Below, one piece after another: positions 44,500 through 52,797 of a DNA stretch of 64,000 nucleotides (its first letter is position 1; the number at the start of each line of letters is the position of its first letter). The translations under genes and the position numbers were made by a program. The notes under the pieces were generated by a model. It was not told the DNA's origin, did no database searches, and was given only the letters and a program-made list of their open reading frames with translations. Source of the DNA: Euhalothece natronophila Z-M001 (GTDB lineage: Bacteria > Cyanobacteriota > Cyanobacteriia > Cyanobacteriales > Rubidibacteraceae); NCBI RefSeq assembly GCF_007904085.1, contig NZ_CP042326.1, positions 2,480,001-2,544,000 on the forward strand, read 5' to 3'.

Positions 44500-45420
44500 A
44501 TGCCATCGCAATTACCTGCAGAGTTTAATCATCAATCGCCACCACCACAACAACACTATAGTGACAGCGCTTTAGGCTTAGTTGCTACCACTAGCTTTCC
44601 AGCCATCGTGGGAACTGCTGACATGATGCTGAAATCTGCAGAAGTGATTTTAGTGGGATATGAAAAAATTGGCAGTGGTCATTGTACCGCCATTGTGAGA
44701 GGAAAAACTGCTGATGTCCGTTTAGCCGTGGATGAAGGGGCAAAAACCGCCGAACAATTTGGGCAACTAATTGCAAAATTAGTCATTCCTCGCCCCATGC
44801 CCAATTTAGAAGCTGTGTTTCCCATTGGCACTCGGTTAGCGGAATTAGCCCAACAACAGCGCGGCTATTCTAATATGAGTAATCGCGCGATCGGGCTATT
44901 AGAAACTAGAGGATTTCCAGCGATGGTTGCTGGTGCTGATGCGATGTTAAAAGCGGCAGATGTACAACTAACTGCTTATGAAACCATTGGCGCAGGGTTA
45001 TGTACTGCCATTATTCGGGGTTCAGTGGCAAATGTTGCCATGGCAATTGAAGTGGGAATGCAAGAAGCTGAACGAGTTGGGGAACTCCATGCGGTGATGG
45101 TGATTCCACGGTTAATGGAAGACTTAGAACATACCCTTCCTGTAGCAGAATCCTTACAAGAAAAAGAACCGCAACGGGAAAGCCTATCCCTACCGCAGAA
45201 ACAAGAAGAAACCACAGAAAAACGGCAACCGTTATCCTTACCGCAGAAAGAAGAAGAAACGATAGAAGCCGAAGCTACAGACGAAGAAGAACGTCCCTTA
45301 ATACAACTACCCGAATTAGAGAAACTGGAGGAACGGGAACAAAAACCAGAACAAGAGAAAAAACGCCAGCAAGCCCCGCCTCCAGAAGATAACGAAAACT
45401 CAACCGACACCAACGGCTGA
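44500..45420 (+). CDS. ccmO: carboxysome shell protein CcmO (tandem BMC domains)
   Basis: A 306-residue protein with two bacterial-microcompartment domains: ALGLVATTSFPAIVGTADMM (about 26-105) and AIGLLETRGFPAMVAGADAM (about 127-210). Each has the shell-pore segment (EKIGSGHCTAIVRG and ETIGAGLCTAIIRG). Tandem BMC proteins of this layout in beta-cyanobacteria are CcmO, needed for carboxysome assembly. The C-terminal 95 residues are acidic and repetitive (LSLPQK occurs twice, each followed by an EET-type stretch) and probably disordered. Other ccm genes are not adjacent. Its 3' end overlaps the convergent avtA gene by 21 bases. Confidence 0.92.
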   Translation: MPSQLPAEFNHQSPPPQQHYSDSALGLVATTSFPAIVGTADMMLKSAEVILVGYEKIGSGHCTAIVRGKTADVRLAVDEGAKTAEQFGQLIAKLVIPRPMPNLEAVFPIGTRLAELAQQQRGYSNMSNRAIGLLETRGFPAMVAGADAMLKAADVQLTAYETIGAGLCTAIIRGSVANVAMAIEVGMQEAERVGELHAVMVIPRLMEDLEHTLPVAESLQEKEPQRESLSLPQKQEETTEKRQPLSLPQKEEETIEAEATDEEERPLIQLPELEKLEEREQKPEQEKKRQQAPPPEDNENSTDTNG

Positions 45421-46701
45421 TCCTTGATATACCTTTTCCACAACTTTAGCTAACCGTTGCATGGCTGTGGCAATTTCTTCATTAGTCGCAGTTAAGCTGA
45501 TGCGGATACATTGGTGTTTATGTTGCCATTCTTCTTTTAAGCCTGGGAAAAATGTGCTACCGGGAACTACAATAACATCCTGTTGCTTCAACTCTTGATA
45601 GAGATCCCAATCTGATAACGGCAAATCTTTTAACCATAGCCAAGAGAAAATTGCTCCCTCACCGCGATGGAGAAACCAAGGAACGGTTTTCGGCATATAA
45701 GCATCAAGGGTTTCTTCAAGAACCGCAAATTTACTTTGATAGTGAGGACGGATCACATTTTCAGCAATATGTCCTAGTTGACCTGACGCGATCGCGCGAG
45801 CCGCAATTGCCTGTCCATAGCGAGGAGAATGAATACATAAATTAGTCTGGAATGATTCTAAAACCTCAATTAACTCAGGTTCGCCAATGGCAACTCCAAT
45901 CCGTTCTCCGGGGAGTCCAGCTTTAGAAAGACTTAAACAATGTAATAAATTCTCACCAAATTGAGGGGTCATCTCGGTAAAATTCAATCCCGGATAAGGA
46001 GGGGAATAAGCGGCATCAAGAATCACAGGAACATGCGCTGGTTTCGCCAGTTCCGTAATTTTATTTAATTCTTCATCAGAAATCACATTCCCCGTAGGAT
46101 TGCAAGGGCGAGACAGAATCACACAGCCCGTTTGCTCATTAATAGCCAGTTGACTAAAATCAGGGCGATATTTGAAGCGATGACCATTCTCATCAATATC
46201 AAGGGTGGGTTTATAAGCCCGTAAAGCCTCTTTAAATAAACTAACGCCTCCGTAACCCGTATATTCTGGACTAAGAGGAAGAACAATTTCCTTAAGAGAG
46301 CCATCCTCAGCGTAACCGCCAAAAGCATTGGCAGCATAAAAATAGAGAGCTTGGGAACCGGGGGTAATTAAAATATTGCGATCGCTGAGATTTAAGCCAT
46401 AACGTTGATTAAAATCTTTAACAATCGCCTCAATTAAAGGAGCATAGCCTTGAGAAGAGCCATAACGACAGACTACCTCACCATATTCAGAACTTGCTAA
46501 TAACTCAGCAGTACAATCCCGCCATAATTTCTCCACTTCAGGGATAATCACAGGATTACCTGCGCTAAGATTAATAAACTCCCTTTCGCCAGCTTGACGG
46601 AGGGTTTCTATAATATCTTTCATAATGGCACGCACGCCTGTTAATTCTGACATCTGCGTACCAAAGTGGGAAAGGTTATAATCCATTGCTTTTTTTGTCA
46701 T
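45400..46701 (-). CDS. avtA: valine-pyruvate aminotransferase
   Basis: A 433-residue fold-type I PLP enzyme. Blocks seen are FINLSAGNPVIIPEVEKLW, LITPGSQALYFYAANAFGG, ILSRPCNPTGNVISDEEL, the PLP lysine in LSLSKAGLPGERIGVAI, and QCIRISLTATNEEI with the carboxylate-binding Arg. The order and wording match AvtA (alanine-valine transaminase). A start five codons later (MDYNLSHFG) is also possible. It overlaps the end of ccmO by 21 bases, tail to tail. Confidence 0.85.
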   Translation of the reverse strand: MTKKAMDYNLSHFGTQMSELTGVRAIMKDIIETLRQAGEREFINLSAGNPVIIPEVEKLWRDCTAELLASSEYGEVVCRYGSSQGYAPLIEAIVKDFNQRYGLNLSDRNILITPGSQALYFYAANAFGGYAEDGSLKEIVLPLSPEYTGYGGVSLFKEALRAYKPTLDIDENGHRFKYRPDFSQLAINEQTGCVILSRPCNPTGNVISDEELNKITELAKPAHVPVILDAAYSPPYPGLNFTEMTPQFGENLLHCLSLSKAGLPGERIGVAIGEPELIEVLESFQTNLCIHSPRYGQAIAARAIASGQLGHIAENVIRPHYQSKFAVLEETLDAYMPKTVPWFLHRGEGAIFSWLWLKDLPLSDWDLYQELKQQDVIVVPGSTFFPGLKEEWQHKHQCIRISLTATNEEIATAMQRLAKVVEKVYQGSAVGVG

Positions 46702-46866
46702 TTATAATGCCATTAATGTTATTGTATTCAACCTGTATCGACTATCCTATCCTGAACCTAAGTTACTCAATTAGTTAATTATGAACAATTAAACATTTTG
46801 GGAACACAATAGGGTGATAGAAAGTCATCAAAAACTTAAATCAAATGGTGAGGAAAGAGACTAACT

Positions 46867-48756
46867 ATGTGTGGAATCGTTGGTTATATTGGCACACAAA
46901 CCGCCTCAGATATTTTAATTTCAGGATTAGAGAAATTGGAGTATCGCGGTTACGACTCCGCAGGTATTGCTACCATCTTTGAAGACGAATTACACTGTGT
47001 TCGCGCAAAAGGAAAACTGCACAACCTTCGCTCCAAAATTGAGCAAAACCATCATCCTGCCCAAATTGGCATCGGACACACTCGCTGGGCGACTCATGGC
47101 AAGCCAGAAGAACATAATGCCCATCCTCACCTCGATATGGCAAGACGAGTGGCTGTGGTTCAAAATGGTATCATTGAAAACCATCGGGAACTGCGAGAAG
47201 AATTAAAAACCCAAGGACATCAATTTGTTTCTGATACCGATACAGAAGTGATTCCTCACCTAATCGCTGAAATATTAACTCAAACTAAAGACAGTGACTC
47301 TCCACTCTTAGAAGCTGTCCAAAAAGCTGTTACGCGCTTAAATGGGGCTTATGCCATTGCCGTTATTTGTGCCGATTATCCTGATGAAATGGTGATTGCC
47401 CGTGAACAAGCCCCCCTTGTCATTGGGTTTGGACAAGGAGAATTTTTCTGTGCTTCTGATACTCCTGCTTTAATTCCCCATACCCGAGCGGTTTTATCTT
47501 TAGATAATGGTGAAATTGCCAAGTTAACCCCTCTCGGTGTCGAAATTTACAATGAAAGCGGCGATCGCGTTAAGAAAACTCCCCGTACCCTAGACTGGAA
47601 CCCCATTGTGGTAGAAAAGCAAGGCTTCCGTCATTTTATGCTCAAAGAAATTTACGAGCAACCAGGGGTTGTCCGTACCTGTTTAGAAGCCTATCTCGAT
47701 AAAGACTGGCACGCTAATCAAAATGCCCAAACTTCCCCTATCAATCTCAATCTCTCCTCTAGCCTCACTGAAAATTTAGAACATATTCAAATCCTTGCTT
47801 GCGGAACCAGTTGGCACGCTGCCTTAGTGGGAAAATATCTCTTAGAGCAATTAGTAGGCATTCCCACCACTGTCCAGTATGCCTCAGAATTTCGTTATGC
47901 CCCAACTCCCATTACCTCTCACACCCTCACCATTGGAGTTACCCAGTCAGGAGAAACCGCCGATACTCTCGCCGCCTTAGACTTAGAAAAACACCGTCGG
48001 GAAAACTTAGAAAATAAATTTCATCCCCACCTATTAGGCATTACCAACCGCCCCGAAAGCACGCTTGGGCAAATGGTCGATGAAGTGATTGATACTCATG
48101 CAGGAATAGAAATTGGCGTGGCTGCCACCAAAACCTTTATTGCCCAACTAATTGGTTTTTATTGCCTCTCCCTAGACCTAGCTTATCAACGTAAAACCCT
48201 TCCTGAAGAGCGCATTGAGGAAATTCTAGATAACTTACGCTATCTTCCCGCCCAAATTGAACTCATTTTAGAGAGTCAAGAGCGGTATATTGAAGAGTTA
48301 GCCCATGAATTTATCGAAACCCAAGACTTTATTTTTGTGGGACGCGGCATTAACTTTCCCATTGCCTTAGAAGGCGCATTAAAACTAAAAGAAATCAGTT
48401 ATATTCATGCTGAGGGCTATCCTGCTGGAGAAATGAAACATGGTCCGATCGCGCTTTTAGATAATAAAGTGCCTGTGGTTTCCATTGCTATGCCTGGCAG
48501 CGTTTATGACAAAGTTTTATCTAATGCTCAAGAAGCCAAAGCCAGAGATGCGCGGTTAATTGGGGTAACGGTAATGAATAATCAGGAAGCCAAGGAAACG
48601 TTTAATGATCTATTACCTGTTCCTGAAGTTGAGGAATTAATTTCACCTTTAGTCACCGTAATTCCTTTACAATTATTGTCCTATCATATTGCAGCACGGC
48701 GCGGCTTAGATGTGGATCAACCTCGAAACTTAGCAAAGTCTGTAACTGTTGAGTGA
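46867..48756 (+). CDS. glmS: glutamine-fructose-6-phosphate aminotransferase
   Basis: A 629-residue enzyme that makes glucosamine-6-phosphate for peptidoglycan and lipopolysaccharide. It starts MCGIVGYIGTQ with the nucleophile Cys2, followed by LEYRGYDSAGIA and GIGHTRWATHG. Two SIS domains follow: CGTSWHAALVGKYLLEQL with GVTQSGETADTLAALD, and FVGRGINFPIALEGALKLKE with YPAGEMKHGPIALL. The C-terminus LDVDQPRNLAKSVTVE is diagnostic. At 629 residues it is slightly longer than E. coli GlmS (609). Confidence 0.97.
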   Translation: MCGIVGYIGTQTASDILISGLEKLEYRGYDSAGIATIFEDELHCVRAKGKLHNLRSKIEQNHHPAQIGIGHTRWATHGKPEEHNAHPHLDMARRVAVVQNGIIENHRELREELKTQGHQFVSDTDTEVIPHLIAEILTQTKDSDSPLLEAVQKAVTRLNGAYAIAVICADYPDEMVIAREQAPLVIGFGQGEFFCASDTPALIPHTRAVLSLDNGEIAKLTPLGVEIYNESGDRVKKTPRTLDWNPIVVEKQGFRHFMLKEIYEQPGVVRTCLEAYLDKDWHANQNAQTSPINLNLSSSLTENLEHIQILACGTSWHAALVGKYLLEQLVGIPTTVQYASEFRYAPTPITSHTLTIGVTQSGETADTLAALDLEKHRRENLENKFHPHLLGITNRPESTLGQMVDEVIDTHAGIEIGVAATKTFIAQLIGFYCLSLDLAYQRKTLPEERIEEILDNLRYLPAQIELILESQERYIEELAHEFIETQDFIFVGRGINFPIALEGALKLKEISYIHAEGYPAGEMKHGPIALLDNKVPVVSIAMPGSVYDKVLSNAQEAKARDARLIGVTVMNNQEAKETFNDLLPVPEVEELISPLVTVIPLQLLSYHIAARRGLDVDQPRNLAKSVTVE

Positions 48757-48780
48757 CAAAAGTCAATTAAATCGATTTCA

Positions 48781-48867
48781 ATGATCGCGCTACCCTTGCA
48801 AAAGGCAATTTTAATCTGCCAAGCAAAGCAATACTGGAAAGATTACAAAAGACGTGGCAATGAGTAA
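48781..48867 (+). pseudogene. tail of a HigB-like toxin fused to a duplicated antitoxin scrap
   Basis: A 28-codon frame, ending QAKQYWKDYKRRGNE, which reads like the C-terminus of HigB/RelE-type toxins that precede this antitoxin class. Its stop overlaps the antitoxin start region, as in intact pairs. The part before it (48788-48810) is a 23-bp copy, with one mismatch, of a piece inside the antitoxin gene (49057-49079), so the toxin body has been replaced by a short duplication. No functional toxin remains. Confidence 0.6.
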
Positions 48868-49150
48868 AACAAGAAGTTACAAAGAGGATTTGCTAGAAGC
48901 GTTGACCGATCCCATTGAAGCGAGAGAATATCTTAACACTGCTTTGGAAGATGAGAATCCTGAAGTGTTTTTACTTGCCTTGAGAGATGTTGTGGAAGCT
49001 AACAGTCAAACCCAACACGATTCGACGAGGCACTACGGTTCGGTGTCTGACCTACACGCTACCCTTGAAAAAGGCAATTCTGACCTTGATCGCGTTCGCA
49101 GTCTCCTCAATCAAATCGGGTTTAAGTTAGTTGTTGAAGTGAATCAGTGA
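48860..49150 (+). CDS. HigA-like antitoxin
   Basis: A 96-residue protein: SYKEDLLEALTDPIEAREYL, then LEDENPEVFLLALRDVVEAN, and after a divergent middle TLEKGNSDLDRVRSLLNQIG. This is the pattern of the HigA-like addiction antidotes with a helix-turn-helix in the C-terminal half. The region between (about 55-72) is poorer than usual, so DNA binding may be impaired. The ATG at 48860 overlaps the toxin-remnant stop; a GTG two codons earlier (48854) is also possible. It appears to be an orphaned antitoxin. Confidence 0.7.
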   Translation: MSKTRSYKEDLLEALTDPIEAREYLNTALEDENPEVFLLALRDVVEANSQTQHDSTRHYGSVSDLHATLEKGNSDLDRVRSLLNQIGFKLVVEVNQ

Positions 49151-49265
49151 GATAATTGATCGCGCTTTCTCTTAAAAGTAGCCCGATCTCATAGTATCTA
49201 GGGATAATCATCGTAACTAGCTTGATTACTTAGTGCAAAATGCCAAACAAAGATAAAAATGCTGA

Positions 49266-49925
49266 TCATTTTCCAGACTCATTAACAATTCTCTCATAAA
49301 CGACTTTGATCATTTCTGCGCTTAAATTCTCCCGCAGTTCTTCATCATTCATCACACGGGCAAAAATTTCTTCATTCCCCTCAATTCGTTCCACAAAGAG
49401 AGATTCTAGCATTCGCTTAAACACAGGTTCAAAATCTTCGATCGCGTTGGCTTTAGCTGCTTGACGTAAAGATTCATTCGCGATCGCGCTTTCTTGGACT
49501 TGATCAAAGAATAGCTGATCAGCAAGGGTAAACTCAGTTCCGTGGCGTTCATTGAGTTTTTCCACTAAAGTAGAGAGGTTAACTTTGTCTTCTTGTTGGC
49601 GAGTTCCCGTTTCTTTTGGTCCTGATAAGGCATTGGCTTCCCCCTCCTTCAAATCAATGCTTCCCTCGCTGATCTTTTCCAAGCGATAATATTTCAGTTC
49701 CACTTCATCATCAACTTTAACGGCGGGTTCGTTTTGAGAACGGGGTAATTTACTCAAGAGATAGCGTCCAAAGGTGTAGAGTTTTTCTAGTTTGGAATCG
49801 CTGTAGGGAATAAGTTGAGAGAGGAATAAATACAGTTTTCGGAAACTGCTGAACTGGCTTTTGAAGAGGGCTTGTTCTTCTTCTTCTAACTCAGTTTCTT
49901 CCCCAAATTTTTGTTCGGTCAGCAT
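49266..49925 (-). pseudogene. hsdR: C-terminal fragment of type I restriction endonuclease HsdR
   Basis: The 219 codons match only the end of HsdR: FRKLYLFLSQLIPYSDSKLE, EKLYTFGRYLLSKLPR, then YYRLEKISEGSIDLKEGE, NERHGTEFTLADQLFFDQVQ and EEIFARVMNDEELRE. A full subunit has about 1000 residues with an endonuclease and a DEAD-box helicase; both are missing. The frame starts just after the vapC stop, so the deletion junction lies around 49925-49960. It could still be translated from the ATG at 49925 but cannot cut DNA. Confidence 0.85.
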
Positions 49926-49956
49926 TGTTTCTGTTGTTAATCTGCTTGATATTGCT

Positions 49957-50337
49957 TTATCGGTTGTATGGCTTCTCTATCCTTAACCTTGGAATCATTT
50001 GATAATGTTTAACATTAAAGGTACACAAGATCGCATTATTGCCAACTGCACAGGAAGCAATCAAAGCATCAATTAATCCTATGTTGTCCGATAAACGATA
50101 AGTTGTAAAGTCGGACAAAGCACGATTGCAATCGTTCTCACTTAGCCAAATTATAGGAAGGGGTGCAACCAATTGTAAGACTTGGCGAACTTGTTGCTTA
50201 TTTTTTGTCCCTTGAATCAACTCCATCACCACAAAGCCAGGAACGCTGGGAATTTCGGAAAGGCTCGAAAACCAATGCACTGCGGGCGCATAACCTCTTT
50301 GAATATCAATCAGGATATCGGTATCAACTAGATATAT
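49957..50337 (-). CDS. vapC: VapC-type PIN-domain toxin with a defective start codon
   Basis: The full PIN domain is encoded from 50337: IYLVDTDILIDIQRGYAPAV (first catalytic Asp in VDTD), VMELIQGTKNK (acidic residue), then IGLIDALIASCA (third Asp) and ILCTFNVKHY. The codon in the start position, three bases after the vapB stop, is ATA, with an in-frame stop (the vapB TAA) before it. The first ordinary in-frame start is the GTG at 50280, which would leave out the first catalytic Asp. PIN toxins are Mg-dependent RNases; this copy is probably silent or only weakly expressed. Length from ATA is 126 residues, normal for the family. Confidence 0.75.
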   Translation of the reverse strand: MYLVDTDILIDIQRGYAPAVHWFSSLSEIPSVPGFVVMELIQGTKNKQQVRQVLQLVAPLPIIWLSENDCNRALSDFTTYRLSDNIGLIDALIASCAVGNNAILCTFNVKHYQMIPRLRIEKPYNR

Positions 50338-50340
50338 CTT

Positions 50341-50601
50341 TTATACCGAGTTTCTATGTTCTGCCTCATGTCGCAGTTTGCGGGCAGATTGCTGGCTATC
50401 TTCAATGTTGGGACGCGAGTTGATCACACCTGCGTTTTCCCAATAGGCAACCAGTTGAGAACCATTTTGAGGGGGGTTTTCTAGAAAAGGATGAGAGGAA
50501 AGGATACGCAGAACATATTCCTGTAAGGGTAAGTTGAGGCGGTTTGCTTCTGCTGAGAGTTCTTCTTCTAATTCTGGAGGCAAATCTAGGATAATACTCA
50601 C
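50341..50601 (-). CDS. VapB-like antitoxin
   Basis: An 86-residue protein starting with GTG: SIILDLPPELEEELSAEANR, then LNLPLQEYVLRILSSH, an N-terminal DNA-binding motif of the ribbon-helix-helix kind, and a polar C-terminus that would wrap the toxin. It is directly upstream of and in frame with vapC, three bases apart, which is the standard antitoxin-toxin order. It looks intact. Confidence 0.75.
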   Translation of the reverse strand: MSIILDLPPELEEELSAEANRLNLPLQEYVLRILSSHPFLENPPQNGSQLVAYWENAGVINSRPNIEDSQQSARKLRHEAEHRNSV

Positions 50602-50694
50602 GCTATCTTTCTTTTAACACTGTTCGGTTGTTTTCATTGTACGCGATCGCTGTTTTAATAACTGTGTATTTAGCACCAGAATCGACATATTTAA

Positions 50695-50910
50695 GGATTC
50701 CGTGTTGTTATCTATCCTAACGACCATCAACCTGCTCATGTTCATGTCTTAAAGGCGGGGGGAAAAATTAAGTTTGATATTTCTAGGCTGGACGATATCC
50801 AAGTTATTACGGTAGTGGGAATGAAAGATAAAGAAGCCTTTACTGCATTTAAGTTGGTGCAAGAACATCAAAAGTTTTTGTTATCGAAATGGGAGGAAAT
50901 ACATGGTTAA
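50695..50910 (+). pseudogene. DUF4160 protein lacking its N-terminus
   Basis: An open frame with no start codon, coming right after an in-frame TAA (50692-50694): FRVVIYPNDHQPAHVHVLKA, then GGKIKFDISRLD and later AFKLVQEHQKFLLSKWEEIH. The HxPxHxHV motif and the end WEEIHG are typical of DUF4160. The usual N-terminus (M-P-x-V-L-R-x-x-G) is frameshifted or lost around 50675-50694. Its stop overlaps the start of the DUF2442 gene, the standard pairing. Confidence 0.7.
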
Positions 50911-51265
50911 TCCTTATCTAGAAATCAATAAAGATGACGATATTTTAAGGCAAAAAATAGAGAAGGCGAGGAAAAATACAGAAGAAAAATTAGAGCGATG
51001 CGCGATCGTGGCAAAGTATGATCCACAGCGTAATCAGATTTTTATTAAGTTTACTGATGGGGTTGAGTTTAGTTTTCCTCCGCAGTTAGGACAAGGGTTA
51101 CAAAATGCAACAGCAGAACAATTATCTGAAGTAGAAATTACTCCTTCTGGTCAAGGACTCCATTGGGAGATGTTAGATGCAGATTTAAGTATTCCTGATT
51201 TATTGCGGGGAGTTTATGGTAATAAAAAATGGATGAGTGAACTAAAACAGAAAAAGCTAATTTAA
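50903..51265 (+). CDS. DUF2442 family protein
   Basis: A 120-residue protein. The C-terminal part (about 45-110) is the DUF2442 domain: IFIKFTDGVEFSFPPQLGQG, then SEVEITPSGQGLHWEMLDAD and LSIPDLLRGVYG. DUF2442 and DUF4160 genes form a frequent pair that is often treated as a candidate toxin-antitoxin system. The N-terminal 40 residues are charged and helical. It is translationally coupled to the broken DUF4160 frame and overlaps the hsdM scrap by 9 bases. Confidence 0.78.
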   Translation: MVNPYLEINKDDDILRQKIEKARKNTEEKLERCAIVAKYDPQRNQIFIKFTDGVEFSFPPQLGQGLQNATAEQLSEVEITPSGQGLHWEMLDADLSIPDLLRGVYGNKKWMSELKQKKLI

Positions 51266-51421
51266 AGCAAATTTAGTTGGTTCTAAAACACAATCAAGGC
51301 GACGCCAAACAATCATCGGTAACATTACATGACGGTATTGAGGCGGGCGATAGGGACCCCTTAACTTATCCGCAATACTCCAGATAAAGCCAACGAGGTC
51401 TTGTGGATTATTGTTTGGCAT
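51257..51421 (-). pseudogene. hsdM: first 50 codons of type I DNA methyltransferase HsdM
   Basis: The peptide has NNPQDLVGFIWSIADKLRGP, then YRPPQYRHVMLPMIVWRRLD and CVLEPTKFALN, followed by a stop. This is the N-terminal helical start of HsdM, which normally continues for about 450 more residues with the SAM and NPPF motifs. AAGGAG stands 13-18 bases before the ATG, so the initiation region survived. The break coincides with the DUF2442 gene end. Confidence 0.85.
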
Positions 51422-51727
51422 TACAGGTGTTTTGCTCCTTATTCTTCTACCGCTTTATCACATCTTCGGAGTTGATTATACTTTCTAACGTAGCAACAAG
51501 ACGATCTGTTTTAAGAATCGGCTATTTTGGAGAGAGATAGAGAGCGCGATCGGGCTTTGTGATTCAGTGTTAGATAGGGAAACAACGGTAATATAGAACT
51601 GGTTTTGAATATAGGGAACTACTGCGCGATCGCGCTTAAAGCTTTTTCCCCATCGCCTCATATAATATGAAATGGAACTGTGTATGCTACAAATAGAGGG
51701 AGAGATTGTTAGTAATCGAGATTAGCT

Positions 51728-52797
51728 ATGGCAGGTGTCATTAAAATTGAGATTGCCGAGTCAGCTCAAGAGCTTAAAAAACAGCTCAACTTCTCCCAAA
51801 ACAGTGAAGTCAAAGAACGAATCCAAGTCTTGTATTGGCTGAAAACGAACCAAGTCAGAAGTACCGGCGCGCTCGCCTCCCTAATCGGAAAACACCGAAC
51901 GACAGTATCAAGATGGCTCAGTAAATATCGCAAAGGAGGTCTCAAAGGTCTTTTAGAAGTTAAGAAAAGTCCTGGGCGAGTCCCTAAAATCACGCCATCA
52001 GTAGAAAAAAAATTAATCCAAGAACTAGAAGATCCAGAAGGATTTTCTAGTTATAAGGAAATTCAAACATGGCTTCAGTTAATTCAAGATATTGATATTA
52101 GTTATAGTGCTGTTCATAAACGAGTCCGCTATGGTTTAGAAGGAAAACTGAAAGTGCCACGTCCAGTTCATAGCAAACAGGAATTGGGAGCACCGGAAGC
52201 TTTTAAAAAAAACTAAGTGAAATTGTTACAACCCAACTAGAAGCTAATTCAGAAAAGGTTAAACGATATCAAAACATTAGATATTGGTGCCAAGATGAAT
52301 CTCGAATCGGGTTAATCACACTTCACGATACAAAAATTACAGGTAAAGGAATTCAACCGACAGGAAAAAAACAGTGGAAGTTTGATTATTTATGGTTGTA
52401 CGGTTTAGTGGAACCGAGAACGGGAGAGAATTTTTTCAGAGAATTTTCTCATCTTGATGGTCTTTGCTTTGAGCAGTATTTAAGCTGGTTTGCTCAAGAA
52501 TATCCTGACGATTTACACTTAATACAAGTTGATAACAGTCGTTGCCATACTTGGTTAGAGTTACAACTTCCTGATAATGTCATTTTAATTTTCCAACCAC
52601 CTTATTCCCCAGAAGTTAATCCCATTGAACGATTATGGCAAGAAATTAAGAAACCTTTGAAATGGGAATTCTTTCCCGATTTAGATGATTTAAGAAAGCG
52701 ACTTTCCAAAATCTTATCAAAATTAAGTTCTCAAGTGATTACTCAGATCACTGGATGGGACTTTATTCTCAATGCTTTATCTGTAGCAAACATTTAG
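51728..52797 (+). CDS. IS630 transposase made by -1 frameshifting
   Basis: Two frames of one transposase. The first (51728-52216) has the helix-turn-helix part (RSTGALASLIGKHRTTVSRW, WLSKYRKGGLKGLLEV). The second, in the -1 frame, has the DDE catalytic domain: RYWCQDESRIGLITLH, HLIQVDNSRCHTW and PEVNPIERLWQEIKK give Asp, Asp and Glu. The heptamer A-AAA-AAC at 52207-52213 sits exactly in the frame for a -1 slip, directly before the first frame's TAA (52214-52216). Slippage there gives about 356 residues, a normal length. The element looks functional, not broken. Confidence 0.8.
52207..52213 (+). promoter_or_regulatory. slippery heptamer for -1 frameshifting
   Basis: A AAA AAC in the zero frame of the transposase, followed immediately by TAA. 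The tract contains eight A residues in total (52205-52212). Confidence 0.7.

Noticed and set aside
48854-49150. Frameshift inside the HigA-like gene
   Set aside because: The middle is divergent, but EKGN and downstream blocks stay in frame and the length is normal, so a compensated frameshift is not needed.
52217-52395. Transposase read as two separate pseudogene fragments
   Set aside because: The second frame is open from the slippery heptamer onward and all DDE residues are present, so frameshifting explains the layout better than decay.
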